From the NCBI RefSeq assembly GCF_014905175.1, contig NC_057793.1:14918869-14982868 (forward strand): a stretch of 64,000 bases of DNA, given 5' to 3'. This document shows, in pieces, positions 53,930 through 64,000 of the stretch. A model generated the notes under the pieces. The model did not search any database, was not told the DNA's origin, and worked only from the letters and a program-made list of their open reading frames with translations. The stretch's first letter is position 1. Every line of letters begins with the position of its first letter. The stretch comes from Aphidius gifuensis. Its lineage: Eukaryota; Arthropoda; Insecta; Hymenoptera; Braconidae. A program made the translations under genes and the position numbers.

Positions 53930-54749
53930 GAAGAAAATAAATACCCAGAGGGTTTTCCTGTGCGTGAAACAAATATGTTTGGGATAGAGTTAAATAAGGA
54001 GAGTTTGAGTACCCTAAATAAAAATGCACGCATTGACGATAATGTTATTAATTGTTATTTTTTGTTACTAAAAAATTATGCTCAAACAAAAAGAGAAATC
54101 AGTATGTTAACAATCCCCTGCTTAGTTTTAAAGTCTTTGGTTGATTCTGAAAATATCCAACTAAATCATCTTGCATGGGCGAAAAAAATGAAAATCTGGG
54201 AACACCGAATATGACTATTACCAATTCATAGGCAAAATCATTGGACATTATTAGTCGTATTTCCTGAAAAAAAAATGATGGTATATCTCGATTCGATGAA
54301 AAATGAAATTCCAGAGGTATTGCTATCTGGAATTTGTGCGTTTATGAATTTGATTCCAAATACAATTGAACGGAAAGGAATAAAAAGTGAGATAAATTGG
54401 AATCGATGGACATGTTATGAGCCTAAAGATATTGCGGACCAACGGTGGATAAAGGGTAGTAATGATAATTGCGGAACACACGTCATATCTTGGGGTCAAA
54501 TTATTAGTACGGGAATACCGTATCCATTTCGTGAAGAAGATATAAACGTTGCACGCTAGAATCTTATACGGTAGTACAACATCACGGGAACAAAACGAAG
54601 AAGTACAAGATAAATTAATGACATTATTGGCTGAAACAACCACTAGTATTTCGAAGCCGCCATCACAAATTGGAAAAACTGTTCAGGAACCACCATTAGG
54701 ATTTAGCACTTATGAATTTCTTGTTGGAATTTTATATGAATTTCTCTAG
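53930..54749 (+). pseudogene. Mutator-like element, right part: second ULP1/C48-like protease
   Basis: It resumes the Ser/Glu-rich protein cut at 40165. NARIDDNVINCYFLLLKNYA is the substrate-side motif. After a stop at 54212 and a shift come RQNHWTLLVVFP (His), KMMVYLDSMK (Asp), and NWNRWT...KGSNDNCGTHVISWG with the catalytic Cys. TAG 54557 and a shift lead to a last piece ending at 54749 (EPPLGFSTYEFLVGILY). This protease region has all three catalytic blocks, unlike the first one at 39349. ULP1-type proteases cut SUMO or related tags; why transposons carry them is unknown. Confidence 0.68.
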
Positions 54750-54949
54750 CAATTGAACTCAATATTTATTACTCAAGAATGCATCGTTTATTTCTTCACT
54801 TCATTCATAATCTTGATATTTTTTTTTTTGCGTAGGAATTGCATCGGTTTTTTTTTTTTTTTTTTTTGTCATCTACAAATTTTTTATCATTTCTTCTCGT
54901 CCGTTACAACAAAGATTGGCATTTGGTATTGCGAAATTGAATATTGTGG

Positions 54950-55665
54950 ATAATAAGATATTGGAGATAGAATAGAAAAAGTATTTTAAAAAAAAGTACA
55001 ACCGTTTTGTACTAAATATAGACATCTGAGATGTTGAAATATAAATATTATACTTTAATGATATGATGAAGTTTTTTTGCTGTTGTTTTTAGTATGTAAG
55101 TTTAAGTTTATTTTATCTATACACTTTGTCTGTGATAAGAATGAGACTAAGATATAATCAGATTATTATTTATTTTGTATTAACGAATGAAAATCAATTG
55201 TTTTTTTCAAAACACGGAAGCATTGTTATTGATGGATAATAACATTTGCAATTACAACCTAAGAGTGGAGAACAATGATAATAAATGTACAACTGTGTTG
55301 TAATAGATATAGATATCTAAGATGTTGAAGACTAAATATATCTATTAATATAATCATTTTTTTTTATTGTTTCTAGTAAGCTCAAGTTCATCTTTTTTTT
55401 TTACACTACTTCTGTGATAAGAAAGTGACTATAAAAAATTAAAAGTCGTCAATTTATATTATCTAATAGTAGAATTTATTAATAATCAAGGAAATGAAAG
55501 AAGATGACATTTATTTAGTATTGTTATTAAGAGTTGGAAATAGTAAATAAAAATTACGATTTTAATTTATGACTGAGCCATACAGTACAACAGTGTTGTA
55601 CCAAATTATTAAAGAAAATATCTGGAATGTTGAATATGAACATGAACTTTAATTTGTAACAGGTG
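54950..55665 (+). repeat. Diverged direct repeats after the Mutator-like gene
   Basis: Three related blocks (about 54990, 55285 and 55585) share GTACAACYGTKTTGTA, TATAGAYATCTRAGATGTTGAA, a T-run with TAGTAWGYTYAAGTT and CTGTGATAAGAA.GACTA. Period about 295 bp. Divergence is high, so the array is old. It may be the element's 3' subterminal region. Confidence 0.7.
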
Positions 55666-56160
55666 GTTTTAATGCTATTTAAATTTCATTTAATATTCAA
55701 ACTTTTGCAACCAAATTACTTTAATTTATTATTTAGGATTTTATTTAAATACTTTAAATAAAATAGAACACAAATTTTAAATTATTATTATTTAAACTAT
55801 TTATTTTAACATTTAAATTATATGATGAATTATGAATTATTAAACAATATATTTTTCAAGTATTTGTGATGTGTCAAGGCCACATCACCAAGATAAATTT
55901 TTACAAGTTTTATTTTGCGGACGCAGTCAATGGTGGCCGGACTTGAAGTGTAGTTTTATATTTTACATTTTACAAACTAAATTTTCTCCGGTGGCACTTG
56001 TACAAGTTCGAGCGTCATCGGACTCATGTGCGCAGCAAAAGATGCAGTAGCGCAAATTTGTGTTATGCCACTTCCATCTCGTTACATCACCCTCCTTTTT
56101 TGTCAAGATTGTAATTATAATCTTAACAAAAACAATTAGCGTAATGCAAATTTATGTTAC
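55666..56160. other. No recognised content
   Basis: AT-rich sequence followed by a less AT-rich stretch (55880-56090) without ORF. It carries AAGATGCAGTAGCGCAAATT and, 90 bp on, AGCGTAATGCAAATTTATGTT, which are partly alike. Confidence 0.3.
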
Positions 56161-56583
56161 ATAATCAGAGCCGGGAAGTTCGTCTGTTATTTCAGCTTGC
56201 CATAAATACCATGGCAACATGGTGAAATATAGTTTCAAAAAAAGACGATCTGAACCTCGTACATGGAAAAAATGGCCTCAAAAAATGGCCTTATTTTTTT
56301 TTTGGCTTCTTAAAAATGGCTTTAAAAAATGGCCTTATGGTTTTGGCCTCTTTTGGCCATTTTTTGAGGCCATTTTTAAGAGGCCAAAAAAAATAAGGCC
56401 ATTTTTTGAGGCCATTTTAAAGGGCCATTTTTAAGAGGCCAAAAAAAATGAGGCTATTTTTTGAGGCCATTTTTTCCATGTACGAGGTTCAGATCGTCTT
56501 TTTTTTTAACTATATTTCACCATGTTGCCATGGTATTTACGGCAAGCTGAAATAACAGACGAACTTCCCGGCTCTGTACATAA
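56161..56583. mobile_element. GGCC-rich palindromic MITE, intact copy
   Basis: A near-perfect palindrome: ACATAATCAGAGCCGGGAAG on the left and CTTCCCGGCTCTGTACATAA on the right, then GACGATCTGAACCTCGTACA / TGTACGAGGTTCAGATCGTC, meeting in alternating AAAATGGCC/GGCCATTTT units. ACATAATC flanks both sides (56159-56166 and 56577-56584), suggesting an 8-bp direct duplication. A degenerate copy lies at 28529-28790. It would form a very long hairpin. Confidence 0.85.
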
Positions 56584-57024
56584 TCAAAAAAAAAAATAAA
56601 ATAAGTTCACCCTCATACTTTGAACTTATACAAATATAATACTAAATATTTACAATCTAAAATTTCAGTTATCATGGATTAAAAAAAAGATGTGTGTTAT
56701 TGTACGCACAGGGAAGTGAAACTTCTTCAGTAATTCTAAAAAATCGTAATTGAAAGATCTCTCGTTGCATTAATATATTTTTGACTAGTTGTCTTTTTCG
56801 CTCTCCTCTCGAGTGAACTATTATGTTCATTCAGTCATTAACAATTATGATAGAAATTTTTAAATTTATTGATTAGTTATAATATTAAGGTTCTATGTAA
56901 ATGAAATTCTAATTTATAAACTCAACACAGAATATAATTTTATATAAATATTTATTTATTGAACAACTAGTCAGCTGAACACTTCTATTACTATTTGATG
57001 TACACTTTTTATTTTATGTATATA
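56584..57024. other. Unassigned sequence with the GAAGTGAAACTTC motif
   Basis: GGGAAGTGAAACTTCTTC is at 56711. The same palindromic core occurs at 26834 and 63339. The surroundings (TGTACGCACAGG before it) resemble the 26820 copy (GAGTACGCGCGGG). No ORF. Confidence 0.4.
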
Positions 57025-57960
57025 CAGACTGTCCCATTTTAATTGGATAATGGATTTTTCTTGAAAAATATAGCTCAAATTAAAAAATGATTCAAGTAAA
57101 AGTTGTAGGGTTTAGAAAGGGACCTAGAAAAAAAAAAAAAAAATTCGAAATGGTGGAGTTTCAGGTATAAAAATAGTTTTTTAAAATGGATACTGTATTT
57201 CTTTTTTGCACCAAAATGTTTCTTACATCAAAACTTACACTTTTTATTTGAAAAATTTTTTGATAAAATCACTGTTTTTTCGGCTCGATTTTATCTGCTG
57301 ATGGATTTTCCTCAAAAAAAAAAATGGCTTTGATTTAAAAATGATATTTGGAAAAGTTGTAGCGTTTAGGAAGACAAAAACGAAAAAAAAAAAAAATTTG
57401 GTAAAAAATTCAAAATGGCGGAGTGAGAAATATGGATAAAAAAAATGGACTTAGCCGAAAAATTTTATTTAAAAAAAGTGTTAATCTTGATGCGAACAAT
57501 TTATTAGTAGAAAAACTTACACCTAACCTCAAAAAAAAAGATGTTCATACTTTAAACTCCGCCATTTTGAACTTTTTTAAATTTTTTTTTTCCTTTTCGT
57601 GTTTGTCGTCCTGAACGCTACAACTTTTCTAAATATCATTTTTAAATTCGAGCCATTTTTTTTTTAGGAAAATCCATCAACAGATAAAATTAAGCGGAAA
57701 AAAAAAGTGATTTTATCGAAAAACTTTTCAAGTAAAAAGTGTTAGTTTAGATGTAAGAAACATTTTAGTACAGAGAAAAAATATAGTATCCATTTGAAAA
57801 AACTTCGTTTATACCTGAAACTCCGCCATTTTGAACTTTTTGGTTTTTTTTTTTTTCCAAGTCCCCCGCCAAACCCTACAACTTTTACTTGAATCATTTT
57901 TCAATTCGAGCCATATTTTTCGAGAAAAATCAATTATCCAATTAAAATGGGACAGTCTAT
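57025..57960. mobile_element. Mariner-like palindromic element
   Basis: CAGACTGTCCCATTTTAATT at 57025 and its complement (AATTAAAATGGGACAGTCTA) ending near 57960 form the tips, next to TA on both sides. Inner arms pair over most of the length (GTTGTAGGGTTTAG / CTAAACCC-like, AAAATTCAAAATGGCGGAGT / ACTCCGCCATTTTGAAC, GTAGCGTTTAGGA / TCCTGAACGCTAC). No transposase. CAG.GTGTCCC-type ends with TA are typical of mariner-family MITEs. Confidence 0.75.
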
Positions 57961-58119
57961 ATATTCATGAAATACTGAGTTTTTTTCAGTTGCTATTTTA
58001 TCTTCAGGATTTTTGTCGGGATGATATTTTTTAATATTTTCCCGATATATCAACTTTAGATGACTTAAGGTTCCAATATTATTGAATATTGAGTCAATTT
58101 CAGCCTCGTAATCTGACAT
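57961..58119 (-). pseudogene. J-domain-like exon fragment cut by the mariner-like element
   Basis: On the minus strand ATG 58119 (MSDYEAEIDSIFNN) leads to HLKLIYRENIKKYHPDKNPEDK, which has the HPD signature of DnaJ J-domains in the right helix-loop context. A splice-acceptor-like TTTTTCAGG lies 8 bases before the ATG. The ORF then runs into the inserted element; without it a stop would follow at once. Helix III is missing, so this is a fragment. It may be a remnant of a host DnaJ-like gene or a retrocopy. Confidence 0.5.
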
Positions 58120-58641
58120 GTTACAGCCTGAAAAATATAAAATTAATACAAATTATAATGGAAATAAATTTGATTTTGATTCAGTAGCTATCTCCTCAAT
58201 ATTTGAATAAAAAAAAAAAAAAAAAACAAAACGAACTATTTGATGTTTAAAAAATTTAATGTCAAACATTGATCGATTTTTTCAACATCTTTTTTATGAG
58301 CGAATTAACCACAAACACATGATGAAGCATCATCGCCGCCACTACCACCACCGTGTATTTGTTCTATTATGATTGCTGTTGTTTATATATGATCAATATT
58401 GTTCTTGTTATTTTGATTTCCACTTGGTACATCATTTATTGAATTATTATTTACTCCTGTTGTTGTTGTTTCATTGAATGATTCAATATTTAATCATCTG
58501 TTCCATTTTTTTGTCCTTAACAAATTCATTCAAGATCTTGAATTTATTTCGATCATGACAAGCACGATCATAACAAGCACAAGCACTTGAATAACCACTA
58601 TCTTGTGTATATTATTTGATTTTCAGACAGATTCATTTTAA
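58120..58641. repeat. AT-rich spacer ending in a relic of the 352-bp tandem unit
   Basis: AGCACTTGAATAACCACTAT, CTTGTGTAT and GATTTTCAGACAGATTCATTTTAA (58580-58641) match the inter-ORF spacer of the array at 60188-61330. A distal unit therefore once continued here and was cut off by the TTAA element and the sequence after it. A triplet-like (CAT/CCA)n patch lies at 58320-58360. Confidence 0.5.
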
Positions 58642-59326
58642 GGTTGTTTTTAAATCGCATGACCGGGCGACGTTTTGGGTTCACAGGGGTACTTACAAAC
58701 GTATGTTAAATGAAAAAATTATAGCGCCCCCTCATGCCTAAAAGCTTTTCACTTTACTGATGCGTCATAAGTAGTGTGAGTGTTGCCGGCTTATATTTAC
58801 AGACACTAATACTACTCTAGCAATAAACATTCAGGGGGAAGTTCCAAAACCGTACATTTCTTGTAAGAGAAGGATAGAAGAAGAGATGGAAGATTGAGCC
58901 GGAAGAGATAGAGAGAAGGATAGAGCTAGAAGAATAAAATCGAACGGCGGTATTGGAACGTACCCCAAATTTTCAATGTAATTCAGCCGGCTGAAACTCG
59001 TAAATTTAAAAAGTAATTAGCCAATATCTTTTAAACAGCACTGAGGAAATGGATAATTTTTTTTTCATTGATTTCGGATTTGTAAAGTGTACAAATCTGT
59101 AGAAAAAAATCAAAATTTAAATTAGGAGTTTTAAAAGTACAAGCGCAAACGTACCTATACTCCCTATGCTTGCGTGTTAAAGTTGTCAACTTTGACACTA
59201 ATTATCTGGATTTTGACGCAGAGGAAAATTACGAAAAAATTCCACCAAATAGATAATTATTTCATTTAAACATTAAAAAAAAAAAAATCGAAAATTAAAT
59301 TACGGAAATTTCATTTGAAAACAACC
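58642..59326. mobile_element. 685-bp TTAA-flanked MITE
   Basis: TTAA flanks at 58638-58641 and 59327-59330. Ends are GGTTGTTTTTAAATCG and, inverted, GGTTGTTTTCAAATGAAA. The interior has a purine-rich patch (58860-58940, AGAGAAGGATAGA units). No ORF. It is a different family from the TTAA element at 28889, whose tips begin GGCGACAT. Confidence 0.72.
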
Positions 59327-59330
59327 TTAA

Positions 59331-60190
59331 AAAAGATCTGGTAACGTTTGTTGGGGCGTGTGGCCCGCGTTACCGTTGAAAATTAAAAATTTTCAATACT
59401 CCGGCTAGGGCCGTGTTGGATTTTATCTCTTAAATGGTTTTTAAAAGTAACAATACAATAATAGTACATTTTTTTTTATTTTTCTGAAAATCGATTTTTT
59501 TTTTTTTTTTTCGTTCAAGTTAAGGCAAGCTGTAACTTCTGTTAGAATCAACGGAATGACTTCGCATTAAGCTCAGAAATTACTCGAAAACTAGGAATGC
59601 AATAACTTTTGATAAAATTGTAGTAGAGACTTCGTATTAGGCTCAAACAACGCGTCTTCTGAAACTCCATCGCCCTTCATGAGAAAGAGCATTATCTGTT
59701 CAGTCACTTTTTTTTTTTTTAAAAAAAACTAAATTTAAAAAAAAAAAAAACGGTTTTTTTTTAATTTTTATGAAAAATATGATTCATAGATCAAAATTTT
59801 TTCGGAGAGGCGATAGAATTTTCGAATACGCATGTTTTAAGCCTAATATGAAGTCTCTAACACCATTTCATCATGAGTTATCGTTTGCCTAAAAAATGAG
59901 AACGGCACAAGCTATAACTCAAAATAGAGTTGTCGCAGAGGTTTCATATTAGGCTTAAAATAATCGTTTTTAAAAATTCTATAACTTTTTCAAATGAATT
60001 TTCATCGTACGAATAGTATTTTTCGTGCAAAAAAAAAAAAAAAAAAACACAATTTTTTTTTTTTTCGTTTTTCGGGAAAAAAAAAATGGCCGAATAGATA
60101 ATGTTTTTTTTTATTAGGGGCGATAGAATTCCCAGAGCCGCTTTTTTGGAGCCAAATCTGAAGTCTTTACGACAATTAGTTTAGAAGTTA
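59331..60190. repeat. Unassigned region with repeated inverted modules
   Basis: The module GAGACTTCGTATTAGGCTC (59627) occurs inverted as AAGCCTAATATGAAGTCTCT (59840), again direct as GAGGTTTCATATTAGGCTTA (59937), and inverted at 60140-60160 (GAGCCAAATCTGAAGTC). CGATGGAGTTTC / CGATAGAATTTTC modules accompany it. Long A and T runs fill the gaps. Nothing coding. Confidence 0.55.
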
Positions 60191-61240
60191 TGAACGTTTT
60201 TTTTTTGGGGGATAAATCCAATACTGCTGCTGAGCCTTTCGGCTCCTAGCCTCCGTAATACTCATTATTTGATTTAAAATATTATTACAACTACCAGTAC
60301 AAGTCTCATGAAAATTACCAGACATTGGTATAGGATCTAGTCGTATTTTAAATTTTACTGATTTAGGATTACCAGTACATTCATCACATGTTTCTAATAA
60401 TATTTTAATGTCATTAATTGTCTCTTGAAATCCTATACAATCTAAATTACCATATTTGCTATCTTTACGTTCACGTGGTACCACATTTTATCCACATATT
60501 ATTTATTGTTGTTTGGTATTGTTATTATGATGTTGCTGTCGTATTATGTCAAGCACTTGAATAACCACTATCTTGGGTTTTATTTGTTTATTTGACAAAT
60601 TCCTTTTCGATACTTATTATTTGATTAAAAATATTATTACAACCACCAGTACAAGTCTCATGAAAATTACCAGACATTGGTATAGGATCTAGTCGTATTT
60701 TAAATTTTACTGATTTAGGATTACCAGTACATTCATCACATATTTCTAATAGTATTTCAATGTCATTAATTGTCTCTTGAAATCCTATACAATCTAAATT
60801 ACCATCTTTGCTATCTTTACGTTCACGTGGTACCACATTTTATCCACATATTATTTATTGTTGTTTGGTATTGTGATTATGATGTTGCTGTCGTATTATG
60901 TCAAGCACTTAAATAACCACTATCTTGTGTATTAATTGTTTTTTTAACAGATTTATTTTAGATACTCATTATTTGTTTAAAAATATTATTATAACCACCA
61001 GTACAAGTCTCATGAAAATTACCAGACATTGGTATAGCACCTGGTCGTATTTTAATTTTTACTGATTTAGGATTACCAGTACATTTGTCACATTTTTCTG
61101 ATAATATTTCAATGTCATTAATTGTTTCTTGAAATCCTATACAATCTAAAATACCATCTTTACTATCTTTACGTTCACGTGGTACCACATTTCATCCACA
61201 TATTGTTTATTGTTGTTTGGTATTGTGATTATGATGTTGC
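60188..61240 (-). repeat. 352-bp tandem triplication carrying a conserved cysteine ORF
   Basis: Three ORF copies (60484-60188, 60836-60588 and 61188-60958, minus strand) start at exactly 352-bp spacing. Each encodes about 76 shared residues: VPRERKDSK, IGFQETINDI, CDECTGNPKSVK and MSGNFHETCTG(G/S)CNN. There is no ATG in frame: each frame opens after a TAA with GTG, so these are exons or a decayed coding repeat. Copies end differently after ISI (readthrough of 22 codons, of 6 codons, or a stop). A fourth partial copy is at 61300-61335. Function unknown. The low rate of disruptive change suggests either recent duplication or selection. Confidence 0.65.
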
Positions 61241-61335
61241 TGTCGTATTATGTCAATCACTTGAATAACCATTATCTTGTGTATTATTCGTTTATTTAAC
61301 AGATTAATTTTAAATACTCATTATTTGATCAAAAA

Positions 61336-61810
61336 TAATATAATAAATTATATATTTTATATAATAAAAGTTTTAACCTTAATATTCACCTTTGTCTCTT
61401 GAATCTTTCATGAAACGATATATTTAAAATTTTGAAACAAATTTTAAACAAACTCTTTCGTATCGTTGTCAAGGGAATAAATAAATAAAACAAAATAAAA
61501 AATAATTTAAAATTACTTACCTTCATACCGTTACTTTCGTTGCATCCATCTTCTAGGTCTAATATACATTATACATATGTATGGCATTATATTACATTTA
61601 AATAAATCGCCAATTAATATTTATTTCATGTTATCATTGAAACTACTCTTCTCTCTCTTGTCCTAAGTCTTTTCCTACAACGCTATGGACCTGATCTAGT
61701 AACCGAAAAGTTAGGGTCAAATAACTAATCTAAAATAAATTATTAATTAACGGGTGAACTCGGACATAATAGTAGCAACATGAGAAAAAAAATAATAAAA
61801 TAATAAATAG
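61336..61810. other. No recognised content
   Basis: AT-rich, no ORF, no clear repeat. AATACACATTATACATATG-like alternating sequence near 61565 only. Confidence 0.3.
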
Positions 61811-61813
61811 CTC

Positions 61814-61903
61814 CCCTGGTAGAAATTTGTGAGCACTGCTTACAATATGCTTATACATGTAAAGTTGGGCCAACGTCGGGCCGACGGAATTTTTCTACCA
61901 GGG
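61814..61903. mobile_element. 90-bp MITE with CCCTGGTAGAAAT ends
   Basis: CCCTGGTAGAAAT at the left and ATTTTTCTACCAGGG at the right are inverted. The core includes GGGCCAACGTCGGGCCGACGG. Target duplication not determined. The tips resemble those of the palindrome at 1964-2295. Confidence 0.65.
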
Positions 61904-62006
61904 TATAAACAAATGCTAAAAATAGTTTTTTAAAAACAAGAAAAATAACACACTTAATCTTTAATCTCGACGAGACAATTGATTGTTTTTATTTATTAAA
62001 ATATTG

Positions 62007-62500
62007 AAATTTATGTATTAATTTTACTAGTGATCGTATTGATTTAAAAATACTATTTTAATTTATTAAATGATTAAATTCAATGTAATTTGCTAAGATA
62101 AGATAGATGTATATAGTATCGAGGTGCCAACGCAACTAACTTGACAAAAGGCACAGCCCTTGGCACCTTAGTGTACGTGCAAAAAAACTGCATCCAGAAA
62201 AATCTACAACGATGCCTGATACTTTTTTTAAGCTAATTGTTATTCTTGGAAATTTTGTTTTATTTTATTTTATTTTACCTTGGGTTTTCATCTGTTGGGT
62301 CAACACACTGTAGGAAAACTCAAGCAAAAACCTGTCAATCTGAGTTGTGCGCTAATACAGTGCATACCAATTAGCACTCGGCACAACGTTCAGGCTGACG
62401 ATTTCTTTTTGCACAAAATTTTATTTTACCTTTGCTTCATTTTCTAGTTTTCTCTCTCTTCTTCTCCCTCATCTCTACATTCCGATGAAACATTATTATT
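62007..62500 (+). repeat. Dispersed repeat, copy 2
   Basis: Same order and orientation as 32828-33170, with about 145 bp extra in the middle (62150-62330, containing GGCACCTTAGTGTACGTGC). CCAACGCAACTAACTTGA at 62127 and GCATACCAATTAGCACT at 62362 are the clearest shared blocks. Confidence 0.8.
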
Positions 62501-62574
62501 AATATTAATATTATCGCTTTCATTATTATTACATTTATAATAATAAATTTAGTAAGTACTTTTTTTCTCCGATT

Positions 62575-62905
62575 CTACCTTGATTGAACCTCGTTTTGAC
62601 GTCAAATAACATTAACTTTCAACGTCATTTTTTGACGTCTAAACGAGCTTGAATCAGGTTAAAAAATAAAATACATAAAAAGTTAGTAAATATATCATTA
62701 TTATGGTTTTTATTATTATCTTTCTGTTTTAATTTAAATAATACTGTTGATTTTTCACCATAATATTAATTAATTAAGTCTTTTCGTGTATTTTTTATTA
62801 CCTGCCTTATTTTAACCTCCGCTTAACCTCGTTTCGACGTCGAATAGTGTAACATTTCTACATAGAATCGAGCTCGGTCTCTGACGTCGAAACGAGGTTG
62901 AGTGT
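62575..62905. repeat. Two small GACGTC palindromes
   Basis: Palindrome 1 (62577-62661): GAACCTCGTTTTGACGTCAA against TTTTGACGTCTAAACGAGC. Palindrome 2 (62826-62905): TAACCTCGTTTCGACGTCGA against TGACGTCGAAACGAGGTTGA. They share AACCTCGTTT.GACGTC, so they are two copies of one MITE family about 250 bp apart. Confidence 0.7.
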
Positions 62906-63004
62906 CAAATTTCGGGACTAATTTCTATCTGGGAGTGGAAATTATGATCGTCCATGATTATTATTGCACCACTACAGTAATATTTGATGTGGATTTCTTT
63001 TCGT

Positions 63005-63262
63005 ACGATAAACTATAATTATAAGATTCGTACGAAAACCTTTTGACTTTATTTGGACTTGAACTCATTTCCCCTATGTGCCGTACCGGAATGTAACATA
63101 CTTAACCACAGCAAACATGATAAAAAGTTAACAATATTTTTCGTGTTTAAACATTCAAATGGTGGTCTTGCAATAAAAGACATTTTGTTTCTAAGACCGA
63201 AGGCGCAAATAGTTTTCCTGAGTAATGGTCTATCGTCACGAAACTTTCGGTCTTACCTTGCG
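63005..63262. repeat. Inverted modules TTCGTACGA and TAAGACCGAA
   Basis: TTTTCGTACGATAAAC (62999) pairs with GATTCGTACGAAAACC (63027), and CTAAGACCGAAGG (63191) pairs with CTTTCGGTCTTACC (63245). A weak 70-codon ORF (63053-63265) spans the area but I do not accept it as a gene. Probably MITE remains. Confidence 0.45.
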
Positions 63263-63385
63263 TAAACTTTAATAGTTGAGAATATTATCTCAATCTCGGG
63301 TTCAGAGACGTTTTGAGGGTTTATCAAATATTGTTTTTGAAGTGAAACTTCTTTACGGAGGGTAGCAAAAAAATTCGAGGCCCTT

Positions 63386-64000
63386 CTAGCGTTACGCGCT
63401 CGCGTTTACTCTCTGTCACACGCTCTCCTATACTCTCTGTCACGTATACTCTTTCTGGTATACTCTTTCTGGTATACTCTCTCTGGTATACTCTCTCTGG
63501 TATACGCTCGGCCACAAGCGGATAAACTCGGAACGTCAGCTGCTATGTGTGTATGCGTGAGCGACTTTTTTTTTTTTATTTAAATATTATTAAACAGTTC
63601 AACTGAGTTTAATACTTAAATAATTGATTTTTAAAAAAAATTCATTTAAACGTATTAAGCAATAGTTATCTCGCGGGTTTAAAGAATCATTATTATAATA
63701 ACAATAAAATTATTATAAATATATATAAATGATGATAATTATAACAACAATAATTTTGATAATATTACCAATTATTCACAATAGTATTGATATTAATAAT
63801 AATATCTATAATAATAATATTTTGAATATAAATACTAATAATTATCAATATTTATATATAAATGTTATTGTCAATGTTATTATTTATATTATTAATATCA
63901 CTGATATTATTATAAATCGATAATATTATTGTTATTATTACTAATATTATATTGATATTATTATCATCGATGATATTTTTGAAATTATTATTTTATTTAT
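63386..64000 (+). repeat. Third copy of the foldback arm, running off the window
   Basis: Inverted relative to 27360-28138. It has the TATACTCTCTCTGG tandem tip (63400-63510), GCTATGTGTGTATGCGTGAG (63542) and the AT-only block ATGATGATAATTATAACAAC (63729) up to the window end. GAAGTGAAACTTC lies just outside the tip at 63339. Confidence 0.88.

Noticed and set aside
63053..63265. 70-codon plus-strand ORF
   Set aside because: Spans inverted MITE-like modules; no recognisable domain or splice signals.

Overview
This is an AT-rich, intron-bearing eukaryotic genomic window made almost entirely of mobile DNA. No intact single-copy host gene is visible. The mix of elements fits an insect: a Ty3/gypsy element with an invertebrate-virus-type glycoprotein, a Polinton/Maverick (adintovirus-like) element, a Mutator-like element with ULP1 proteases, TTAA-flanked elements and many foldback or MITE palindromes. 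A parasitoid hymenopteran is a guess; nothing in the sequence fixes the species.

Region 1 (13-24612) is one very large LTR retroelement. Its two LTRs share TG...CA-type ends (TGTAATGTCC...GATATTTCA) and it is flanked by a 4-bp ATAT duplication. The 5' LTR carries a 2.0-kb foldback insertion. Next come a tRNA-Pro-type primer-binding site and a 7-kb leader built of successive tandem-repeat arrays, one of them made of about ten tRNA-like units on the minus strand. Gag-protease follows, with eight zinc knuckles and a 15-copy 21-residue repeat. Then come broken RT-RNase H-integrase with three AT-hooks, a chuvirus-like glycoprotein pseudogene, a zinc-knuckle ORF, and a 3' ORF with a duplicated three-pair cysteine domain. 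It inserted into one arm of a long-inverted-repeat (foldback-like) element whose other arm is at 26800-28138; a third copy of the arm lies at 63386-64000.

Region 2 (28.5-34.6 kb) is a patchwork of nested elements. A GGCC-rich palindromic repeat is split by a 2.4-kb TTAA-flanked element. That element itself holds a 143-bp hAT-like MITE with an 8-bp duplication, a tandem array and a promoter-plus-first-exon-like fragment.

Region 3 (34.7-54.75 kb) is a decayed Mutator-like element with a DDE transposase-like ORF and two ULP1/C48-type protease regions. It is interrupted by a palindrome (36209-37230) and by a complete-ended 13.8-kb Polinton (40166-53929) with about 200-bp TIRs and a 6-bp GAAGAA duplication. 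The Polinton retains PolB, integrase, packaging ATPase, PLA2-domain virion protein, adenain-type protease, penton-like and hexon-like capsid proteins and several small ORFs. All are decayed, and a deletion has joined the truncated PolB tail-to-tail to the truncated integrase.

Region 4 (54.75-64 kb) holds diverged direct repeats, palindromic mariner-like and GGCC elements, a J-domain-like exon fragment, a second TTAA element, a three-copy 352-bp tandem repeat with a conserved cysteine-containing ORF, small GACGTC palindromes and the third foldback arm. Coordinates of degenerate repeats are approximate.
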